64,000 nucleotides of DNA from Xestospongia bergquistia (Eukaryota; Porifera; Demospongiae; Haplosclerida; Petrosiidae), in contig OZ014417.1 of assembly GCA_963965975.1 (NCBI GenBank), positions 6,940,821-7,004,820 on the forward strand. The letters run 5' to 3'. This document shows, piece by piece, positions 47,839 to 58,104 of this stretch (positions are counted from its first letter, which is position 1; the number at the start of each line of letters is the position of its first letter). The translations under genes were made by a program, and so were the position numbers. A model generated the notes under the pieces. It did no database searches. It worked only from the letters and a program-made list of their open reading frames with translations, and had not been told where the DNA came from.

Positions 47839-50005
47839 ATGATTTCTTGTCTATTTTTACTACTACTACTACGAGGAGGTAAGTAATTTGTAAGTTTAAC
47901 CTCTCAGTTTAATTTAATAACACATCTAGTACTTGTAGATAGTAGTTGTAAGGAAGGAGAGCTTAGACACAACTCCACAAATAGTGATATACTACAGATC
48001 TGTAGTGAAAGTGAATGGAAATATATTTGTGCTAAACCTAATGAATGGAGTGAAAATGAAGCTAGAGTGGCTTGTTATCAAATGGGAATGGTATGGGAAG
48101 AAGGTTCAGGTATTGTACTTGTACTAATTTTCTTAATTAAAGGTTTATTCTCTACTAAGAAATAGAATTAATAACTTGGAGTTATTTAGGAATATTTTAT
48201 TCTAAAAACCTTTCTTGTTCTGGATTAGAAGAAAAACTCATAAACTGTTCAATTGATGATTATGAAAATAACTGTTACTACTATGAAAATGGCTATTACT
48301 ATTATTATGCAACAGCTAAATGCATTGATGGTATACCATATCGCCAATCATTCTTGTGCAAATATATATATATATATATATATTTATAGCTAATCAGTCC
48401 TGTATATCTGGAAGTCTTTCATTAGTAGACAAAATTTTGAAAATCTGTGTATTTGGTCAATGGCACACACTCTGTGGCAATACTTGGACATTAGGTCAGG
48501 CAAAAGTAGCTTGTAGACAACTGGGAAGAAATCCAATTGGTATGACTATCAACATTTGAAACTAGTAATTGTTTTAAAAACAATGTTATATAGGAGCTAT
48601 AAGCATATTTGTATCTAGTGAAGAGTGCGTTCCAATAATGAATGGTTATTTTATTTGCAATAGTACTGAGAATGACTTTAGAGAATGTACAATATATAGT
48701 AACTCAAGATGTGATATGAAGTCAAGTTTACTAAAACCAGGACTTACCTGTGGAGGTATACTTTGACTACTTTCAAAAATATGAAATGTATTTTTTCTTT
48801 CTTTAGTGAGCCCTCCTAAGAATCTATTGACGTATTCACTGAATGTCTCAGTACAAATACAATGGAATTATAATATGACAAATGACACGGTACATTTTAA
48901 TGTTTACTGTACTACTATAAAACAACAACAAAACACAAGATATTCTAAGACAGTATTATATAATGATAACAATACTGTTAATACATCTATTACTGGTCTA
49001 TTATCTAATACTACATACACGTGTTGTGTATTAGCAGTAACATTATATGGAGAGAGTGAACCAATATGTCAAAATATCACTACTACTAATATAACAAGTA
49101 AGTTTGCTGTATATAAGTATGTGATATACATAGCACAGAATAAAATGACATGATTACTTAAATGTAAATAATCTTGTTCCCTAAAAACAGCATATGTTAC
49201 TAACATAATATATACATACATACATATATATAGTGTTATTATGACAATTGTCACTAACTGTTACAATAATTCAGTTGCTAATCTTACAAATGAGTGACAG
49301 TAAATGTGTATACACTGTTCCTTTGTCCCAAATGATTGTTTATTTTGAGTGATTTTGTTTTGTGTACACGGATATAACCTTCTTTCATATCTTTAATATT
49401 ATAGTATCCAGTGTCACCATAACAACTTGTACTCCTGATACCACATCTCAGTCCTGTGCTCCATGTACACTTAATTCAACATGTATACAAACATCTCCTC
49501 CTATTGTAGGTAGTAGTACATCTACTAGTGGTGGTGCTTTGTGGGTTGGTGGTATACTTGTGGGTGTGGTAATCGGTGTTCTTGTGATGATCATAGTGTG
49601 GATGATAGTGACAGTGGTTAGCAAAAAGAAGTCAATAATTAATAGGAAAAGAAACAAAGAAAGGTTTTGTATGACCTTTATTATTGAATGTTTGTCAGTT
49701 ATATTTTTAGATCACATGATGATGGGCAACAACTAAACGTTGGAGGTCTTGATAATCCATCATATGAACAAATCAATACACAATCTAATGGTAACACTCA
49801 AGACGCAGAACTTCCTGAGGCTCAGTACTTAATTCCTGTAAATATAATGTCAAAAACAATCACTAGTAATTCACAAGCCAATGATACCAGTGGTGATGTT
49901 CCTTATTTTATTAATCAAGATTATATTCAAATGGAAGGAATGAACACGTTAGCTAATAATGAACAAGTTAGAGAAAGTATGTATAATCATTGCCAAAGGA
50001 ATTAA
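47839..50005 (+). CDS. SRCR-FN3 receptor copy 7, type II anchor with Cys-rich stem, intact
   Basis: Exons 47839-47878, 47939-48109, 48160-48330, 48390-48539, 48594-48755, 48807-49097, 49405-49663 and 49711-50005 join in phase and encode 512 residues, the longest copy. Signal peptide, SRCR1, SRCR2 and FN3 are as in copy 6. A stem exon follows (TCTPDTTSQSCAPCTLNSTC), then a TM helix (GVLVMIIVWMIVTVV), a basic stop-transfer (SKKKSIINRKRNKER) and a tail of about 98 residues with NPSYEQI, EAQYLIPV, DVPYFI and MYNHC. SRCR2 has an extra Cys (SSEECVPIM). The intron before the anchor exon is the longest of the gene (about 300 bp). This is the best reference model for the family. Confidence 0.88.
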
Positions 50006-50545
50006 GAAAAAATACAAGAAATGAAATCAAATTGATGTATTACTGATAAATAAATTGCTGATTTTTCTTGTGTAATTGTGCTATTCTTTAATTCAATGAA
50101 ATGTATAACTAAATTTAGTATATTTATACATAACACTGACACATACTGTTTTTTTAACTTGAAATAGTAACTTGAGTTTGATTTTGTAATAATTATTAGC
50201 TGATTCGCCAGTTTTTTTGTTATTGTGTTTACTAAGAACTGATTATAATTTTATCAGAGAAATACCTTTTGTGTTTGAGCATTATATTGTAAAAGTTCAT
50301 CAGTTATTTTAAAAAACCAAATTGTAGTTTACATCAGTGGATTATTATAGAATTTAGACTAAGTGTACATAGTGGGTGTTCAGTAATCAATGTTTACTTT
50401 CAAATTGACTAATATAGACATTATATATCATTTATCTATTATGTAATGTTTATACAATTTTGCTTATATTTATTTAACTCAGTCACTGCTTTAGATAGTT
50501 TGATGGTGAAGTGTACAAGTAACAGTTTTGGACAAACAGCTCATC
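50006..50545 (+). other. Spacer between copies 7 and 8
   Basis: 3' UTR of copy 7 with AATAAA near 50048, then a shortened version of the spacer seen at 34235-35152 and 54554-55455. No coding exon. Confidence 0.5.
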
Positions 50546-51889
50546 ATGATCTACAGTCTTTTCATTTTGTTTGTTCCTCTTTTACCAGGAGGTAAGGATT
50601 TTAATTATACGTTGTGTATGCTTCTCAGATTTAAAGATTTGCACTTGCAAATGGAGACTACTATATTTGCAATTCTAATAAAGTGGGAGCTCTCAAATAT
50701 GAGTACTCAAACAGTCATATTCTACAAATCTGTACAGAAAATGGATGGCAATACATTTGTGCTAAACCTAACTCTACCTCTTGGAATGAAAATGAAGCTA
50801 GAGTAGCTTGTTACGAAATGGGGATGTCATGGGAAGAAGGATCAGGTAGTTACTAATTCTAATTGTTACCTTACTTTCTACTTTGACATAGAATTAATGT
50901 CTCTAATTCATTGAACATTTATAATAAAACCTTTGCCTGTTCAGGTGTAGAAGAAAGACTTATAGATTGTTCAGCTAATGATTATTATAATTGTTACTTT
51001 GGTCCATACTATTATGCAACAATTCACTGTTTACCAGGTATATTCTATTATAAATGCTTGTTATTATTCTTCTTTTATAGCTGCTCCATCTTGTAAATCT
51101 GGAATTTTCACAGTAGAAGACAAAACTCTTAGGATCTGTCTTTTTTGTCAATGGTACACACTCTGAGTAATAATCTCAGATATTGTCCAGTAAAACAGTA
51201 CTTAGACTGTGATAAATATTCATTAAAAGCAGGACTAATTTGTAAAGGTATTACTCAGCTCAGTAATACAATACATTTAGTTTACTTCTATAGATAACTC
51301 TCCTAAAAATCTACTGGCTTATTTACTAAACTCATCATCATCAGTACAAATACAATGGAATTATAATATGACAAATAACACAGTACATTTTAATGTTTAC
51401 TGTACTACTATAAAACAACAACAACAAAGCACAAGATATTCTAAGACAGTATTATATAATGATAACAATACTGTTAATACATCTATTACTGGTCTATTAC
51501 TTAATACTGCATACACATTTTGTGTATTAGCAGTAACATCATATGGAGAGAGTGAATCAGAATGTAAGAATATAACCACCAGACCTGCTAAAACTATTTC
51601 TAATGCTAAATGTAAGTATATGGTATATATTACTATGTTCTGTTCATTTATAATAAATTTAATTCTGAACTTCTAACTAATGATTACATTTGTGATTTGT
51701 TTGCTATACAGGTAGCATCTCTTCTGACATATCCAGTGTTATTGTTCCAACTGTCATTGTACTAGTAACACCTCATCTCTTACTAACACTATGTAATAGG
51801 TTACTGATTTATTTATGGATATAGTAAATTGTACACTCATAATGTTAATAATGCTGATCCTCATAGTGATAACGAAAGGAAAGTCATAA
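50546..51889 (+). pseudogene. SRCR-FN3 receptor copy 8 (type B), probable pseudogene
   Basis: The start exon 50546-50591 is sound (MIYSLFILFVPLLPG, donor GTAAGG), unlike its sisters. SRCR1 wording is complete (ALANGDYYICNSNKVGAL to EEGS), but the acceptor region before it lost CTCACTATTAG and leaves no AG in the right phase. A 7-base loss at the start of the next exon shifts the frame, and the SRCR2 exon has a stop (TACACACTCTGA). The FN3 exon (from 51296) is open to SNAKC with donor GTAAGT, then an anchor exon (51712 on) reads TVIVLVTPHLLLTL. This anchor is read in a different frame from the other type III anchors. Confidence 0.7.
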
Positions 51890-52662
51890 ATCAGAAATAA
51901 AATAAACAATAAGTATATACAGACAATCATATATACTTCACATTATCACTTGTTTATTAATAATGCTTTATTTTATATATAAATTGTTTACATATTAATA
52001 CTTCACATGTGATATGTGTTGTTTTGGTTTGATCATTGTTACTAAATATTATTAGTTGTCTACAATTAGAGATCATTTCAACATATTTATTATCACAAAG
52101 TTGTGCTCAATAATATGACCTTTTTATTAGACACATTTATATGAACTATGTGTCAATCTATTTAAGGTCATAACATTTGTTGATTTTGCTTATCTTACCA
52201 TGTTCACAGTTGATGTTTAATATATTTCATGTTTATATTAGAACTAATCATAGCTTGAGGTTGATTCTGTCATTACAAAATGTTATTGTTTATCATATAA
52301 TAAGTCCAGTAGTACTTTGATAATGATCTATGAAGTGTCTATTAAAGTAATAAGTATTGACGATCATGAATACAATACTAAATGATTTTTATTTGTTTGT
52401 TTTGTTTCAATTTTGATCATCTAAGATAAAAAATGAGACAATTATCATTAAGGTATATTTATCTATCTGTCAACATTTGTTGACTTTATTATTCTCATGT
52501 GTACAGAGTGCAAAATTATGCTTATTGATGCTATGTTAAAACAACTGATGCATGAACTCATTATTACATCATTGTATATTTTGCATTAGTACGTATTGAA
52601 AGTTCCTTAACAAGTTTAGTGTTTAAGTGTTCAGGAAGCAGTTAAAGAAAAGTAACTTCATT
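51890..52662 (+). promoter_or_regulatory. Spacer and conserved upstream block of copy 9
   Basis: Starts with the type III anchor 3' flank and continues with the conserved block up to the copy 9 start codon. The last 60 bp (TTCCTTAACAAGTTTAGTG, TTCAGGAAGCAGTTAAAG) match copy 3 rather than its neighbours, tying copies 3 and 9 together. Confidence 0.45.
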
Positions 52663-54553
52663 ATGATTTCTTGTCTATTTTTACTACTACTACTACGAGG
52701 AGGTAAGTAATTTGTAAGTTTAACCTCTCAGTTTAATTTAATAACACATCTAGTACTTGTAGATAGTAGTTGTAAGGAAGGAGAGCTTAGACACAACTCC
52801 ACAAATAGTGATATACTACAGATCTGTAGTGAAAGTGAATGGAAGTATATTTGTGCTGAACCTAATGAATGGAGTGAAAATGAAGCTAGAGTGGCTTGTT
52901 ATCAAATGGGAATGGTATGGGAAGAAGGTTCAGGTATTGTAATTGTACTAATTTTCTTAATTAAAGGTTTATTCTCTACTCAGAAATAGAATTAATAACT
53001 TGGAATTATTTAGGAATATTTTATTCTAAAAACCTTTCTTGTTCTGGATTAGAAGAAAAACTCATAAACTGTTCAATTGATGATTATGAAAATATCTGTT
53101 ACTACTATGAAAATGGTTATTACTATTATTATGCAACAGCTAAATGCATTGATGGTATACCATATCGCCAATCATTCTTGTGCAAATATAAATATATATT
53201 TATAGCTAATCCATCCTGTATATCTGGAAGACTTTCATTAGTAGACAAAATTTTGAAAATCTGTGTATTTGGTCAATGGCACACACTCTGTGGTAATACT
53301 TGGACATTAGATCAGGCAAAAGTAGCTTGTAGACAACTGGGAAGAAATCCAATTGGTATGATTATCAACATTTGAAACTAGTAATTGTTTTAAAAACAAT
53401 GTTATATAGGAGCTATAAGCACATTTGTATCTAGTGAAGAGTTTGTTCCAATAATGAATGGTTATTTTATTTGCAATAGTACTGAGAATGACTTTAGAGA
53501 ATGTACAATATATAGTAACTCAAGATGTGATATGAAGTCAAGTTTACTAAAACCTGGACTTACCTGTGGAGGTATACTTTGACTACTTTCAAAAATATGA
53601 CATTTATTTTTTCTTTCTTTAGTGAGCCCTCCTAAGAATCTATTGACATATTCACTGAACATCTCAGTACAAATACAATGGAATTATAATATGACAAATG
53701 ATGCTGTACGTTTTAATGTTTACTGTACTACTATAAAACAACAACAAAGGATAAGATATTCTAAGACTGTATTATATAATGATAACAATACTATTAATAC
53801 ATCTATTACTGGTCTATTACCTAATACTACATACACATGTTGTGTATCAACAGTAACATTATATGGAGAGAGTGAACCAGAATGTCAACATATCACTACT
53901 ACTAATGTAACAAGTAAGTTTGCTTTATAAATATGTGATATATATAGCACAGAACAAAATGACATGATTACTTAATGTAATAATCTTGTTCCCTAAAAGC
54001 AGCATATACAAATACCTCCTCCTATTGTAGGTAATTTATCTAGTAGTGCACGGGGTGCTTTATGGCCATGGGTTGGTGGTATCCTGGTCGGTGTAGTGAA
54101 TGGTGTTCTTGTGATGATGATAGTGTGGGTGATAGTGACAGTAGTTTGCAAGAAGAAGTCACTAGTTGATAGGAAAAGAAACAAAGAAAGGTTTTGTATG
54201 ACCACTATTATTAAACATTTGTCAATTATATTTTTAGATCACATAATGATGGGCAACAACTAAAAATGAGACACCTTGATAAGCGATCATATGACCAAGT
54301 CATCATACAGAATACACAATCCAATGGTAACACTCAAGGCGCAGAACTTTCTGAGGCTCAGTACTTAATTCCTGTAAATATAATGTCAAAAACAGTCACT
54401 AGTAATTCACAACTCAATGATACCAGTGGTGATGTTCCTTATTTTATTTATCAAGATGATATTCAAATGGAAGGGATGTACTCAGCTAATAATGAACAAG
54501 TTAGAGAAAGTCTGTATGATCATCTCCAAAAGGGATTGAGAAATAATACATGA
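52663..54553 (+). CDS. SRCR-FN3 receptor copy 9, type II anchor and long tail, intact
   Basis: Exons 52663-52702, 52763-52933, 52984-53154, 53206-53355, 53410-53571, 53623-53913, 54031-54190 and 54238-54553 join in phase and encode 486 residues. SRCR1 and SRCR2 resemble copies 6 and 7, but the anchor and tail are those of copy 3 (ALWPWVGGILVGVV, RSYDQVI, EAQYLIPV, ESLYDHL), with a changed C-terminus (QKGLRNNT). The FN3 exon is lightly diverged (QQRIRYSKTV; CVSTVTLYGE). All expected SRCR cysteines are present. The mix of a copy 6/7-like ectodomain with a copy 3-like tail supports recombination between units. Confidence 0.88.
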
Positions 54554-55455
54554 AATTAAATAAAATTGATGTATTACTGATAAATAAATTGTTGATTTTA
54601 CTTGTATTGTCGTGCTATTCTTTAAATCAATGAAATGTATAACTAACTTTAGTATATTTATACATAACACTGACACATAGCATCTTTTTAACTTGAAATA
54701 GTAATTTTAGTTTGATTCTGTAATACTTATTAGCTGATTCACCAGTTTTTTTGTTATTGTGTTTACTAAGAACTGATTATAATTTTATCAAGAAATACCT
54801 TTTGTGTTTGAGCATTACTCTGTAAATGTTCATCAGTTGTTTTAAAAAACCAAATTGTAGTTTACATCAGTGGATTACTATAGAATCTAGAGTTTATTTG
54901 AGTTACTCACAGTATAATTTGTAGGTATGTTATCTTACAAAGCAACAAATTACACAGCAAGTAATTCACATGAATTTTGAATTCCAATGAATTGAACCAA
55001 TGTAATTTTCAAATTATTTAGTTAAAGTAATATATTATTTTTTACAGTAATAGTAATCAAATGGTATTTGATTTAAAAAGAAAAATGAATTAGTATAAAT
55101 TTGTCTACAATTATTATAATTATCATTGTTGTATTAGCATAATGGCACTTGGTAATGTGTAAAGTATAACTCAGATTACATTTCCTGATATGGACAAACA
55201 AATGTTTTTATTTCTATAAATTTCTATTTATGGTCACACAAGTCATAATTAAAACAGTAATTGTTGACTTAAGTATACACAGTGGGTATTCAATAATTAA
55301 TGTTTACTTTCAAACTGACAAATATAGACATTATATATCATTTATCTATTATGTAATGTTTATACAATTTTATTTATATGAATTTAAATCTGTCACTGCT
55401 TTAGAGAATTTGCTGGTGACGTGTACAAGTAACAGTTTTAGACAAACAGCTCATA
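54554..55455 (+). other. Spacer between copies 9 and 10
   Basis: Duplicate of 34235-35152 with few differences. No coding exon. Confidence 0.5.
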
Positions 55456-56486
55456 ATGATCTCCAGATGTTTCATTTTTCTTATTCTTCTTTTATGAGGA
55501 GATAATGATTATAATTATAAGTCATATATGCTTCTCATTTTTAAAGATTCTCACTATTAGCACTTGCAAATGGAAATAGCCACATTTGTAATTCTAATGA
55601 AGTGGGAGCCCTCAAATATGACCACTCAAACAGTCATATTCTACAAATCTGTACAGGAATTCAATGGCAATACATATGTGCTAAGTCTAACTCTACCTTT
55701 TGGAGTGAAAATGAAGCTAGAATGACTTGTTATCAAATGGGAATGTCATGGGAAGAAGGGTCAGATAATACTAATTGAAATTATTAAGTTACTTTGAGTT
55801 TCTTCTTTGATTTAGAATTGAGAACTAATGTCTCTAATTCATTGAACAATTATAATAAAACCTTTGCCTGTTCAGGTGTAGAAGAAAGACTTATAGATTG
55901 TTTAGCTAAGGATTATTATAATTGTTACTTTGGTCCATACTATTATGCAACAGTTCACTGCATTCCAGGTATATTCTATTATAAATAACTGTTATTATTA
56001 TTCATTAATAGTTACTCCATCTTGTAAATCTGGATATTTCACAGTAGAAGACAAAACTTGTAGAATCTGTTTTTTTGGTCAATGGTACATACTCAGTGAT
56101 AATAATCTCAGATAATTTGTAAAGGTATTACTCAGCTCAATAATACAATACATTTAGTTTACTTCTATAGATAACACTCCTAAAAATCTACTGGTTCATT
56201 TACTAAACTCATCATCATCAGTACAAATACAATGGAATTATAATATGACAAATGACACAGTACATTTTAATGTTTACTGTACTACTATAAAACAACAACA
56301 AAGCATAAGATATTCTAAGACAGTATTATATAATGATAACAATACTATTAATACATCTATTACTGGTCTATTACCTAATACTACATGTTGTGTATTAGCA
56401 GTAACATCATATGGAGAGAGTGAATCAGAATGTAAAAATATAACTACTAGACCTGCTAAAGCTATTTCTAATGCTAAATGTAAGCG
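55456..56486 (+). pseudogene. SRCR-FN3 receptor copy 10 (type B), pseudogene
   Basis: Sister of copy 4 with the same TGA and lost donor in the start exon (55456). The SRCR1 donor is also lost (TCAGATAAT). SRCR1 second exon (55816-55967) is open; the SRCR2 exon has a deletion and stop (NNLR then stop). The FN3 exon (56169 on) has a 9-base loss in TTYTCC and runs to SNAKC before joining an RNFT-derived fragment. Confidence 0.75.
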
Positions 56487-56912
56487 TATTGGGATTTCAT
56501 AATATAACAGACTATATTGTAGTAACAGTTCAATATCTAGCTTAACAATCTTTACATTAAGATTTACCTCTGTTACCAACCAATTAGTTATAATAATTGC
56601 TTCATAATCTTGCTTATTGTACAATCTTGAACTAATCTTGTTCTTTCTTCTCTAGTCTTGTGTTCATGACTCCAATGCTCTTTCTTGACCTCTGGAATTT
56701 ATTCTGGTGTATTTGTGTAACAGGTAAAAAATATAGTATCTGATAACATAATATTTTTAATAGATAATGTTATTTTATTTATTTCAATTTCTTTATTTTC
56801 GTAGATTTTATTATTTGTTTTGCAACAATGGTATTAAAAGCATTAATAACAATATGTTTCCACCGAATACTGCCCAGTAGAAAGAAGATAACAAGAATTA
56901 GAGCAATTCACT
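56487..56912 (+). pseudogene. Captured RNFT fragment (exons 4 and 5)
   Basis: Matches RNFT 20955-21392, including exon 4 (VFMTPMLFLDLWNLFWCICV), the intron and exon 5 (DFIICFATMVLKALITICFHRILPS). The donor after exon 5 is changed from GT to AT. It replaces the end of the copy 10 FN3 region at the place where copy 4 carries a different RNFT piece. Confidence 0.85.
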
Positions 56913-58104
56913 CTGATGAAATCAGAATGTTTCCTCTCAGTAACATCATATGGAGAGAGTGAAGTAAATGTCAGAATATCACTACCAGTAATTATGAAAG
57001 TTGATATAATTAAGTACTGTGTTCCTCTTTGTCAGGTACTGTTACTCATTGTGGTAACACCTCATCTTTTACTAATGATATACTATGAATTTGTTGTTTA
57101 TTTGTGGATATGGTAAACTGTATAGTGCTAACATTCATGATAATAATCAGATGAAAAGTCATAGGTCAGAATAAGATAAATAACATGTATTATACATGAC
57201 AGACAGTCATATGTACTTCACATTATCAGTCAATAAATATTATACTAAATACAGTATTTGTTGTTTTGTTTTGTCTCAAAGTTTACATATTAATACTTCA
57301 CATGTGATATGTGTTGTATATTAAATTTAGATCATTGTTGCTAAATTAATAGTTTGTCTAAAATTATAGAACATTTCAACATATTCGTTATTGCAAAGTT
57401 GTGCTCAATAACATGACCTTTTTATTAGACACATTTACATAAACTATATGTCAATCTAGATATTATAGTCATTGACTTTGTTTATCTTACCATATATACA
57501 GTTGATGTTTAATATAATTGTGTTTATATTAGAACTAATTATAATGTGAGGTTGATTCTGTCATTACAAGATGTTATTATTTGTCATATAACAAGTTCAT
57601 CAGTACTTTGATGTTGACCTATGAAGTGTCTATTAAAGTAATAAGTATTGACAATACATAAATGATTTTTCTATTTTCATGTTTTGCTTCAATTTTAATA
57701 CTTTCACATAAACTCATTTGAGTATTGATCATCTTAAAATAAAAAAATGAGACAATTATCACAAAGTTATATAGATAATATCTATCATAATATTAATCAA
57801 CTGGTTAATGTATTTATATAACTCTAATCAATGGCATGTACATGACAAATTAAAGTGCTTAGATTGTTCATTGTGTACATAAATTTTATAACTGTATTGT
57901 TTGCATAGCTCAGTTTATGGTCATAAGTAAACTAACATTTACTGACTTTATTAATCCCATGTGTATGCAGTGAGAATTTACTTTACAGCTGATATATGAA
58001 GTCATTATTACATCATTATATTTTTTGTTAATACATATTGAAAGTGACTTAACTAGTTTGTTGTTTAAGTTTAGAGGCAGCAGTTAAAGAAAAGCAAGTT
58101 CATT
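56913..58104 (+). other. Spacer between copies 10 and 11
   Basis: A damaged FN3/anchor end (56935-57120) followed by a diverged conserved upstream block (about 57360-58104). It is the duplicate of 36510-37666. Confidence 0.55.

Noticed and set aside
50528..50806. 92-codon frame overlapping the copy 8 start and first SRCR exon
   Set aside because: It runs through the intron in a frame that does not match SRCR wording; the true SRCR frame is the neighbouring one.
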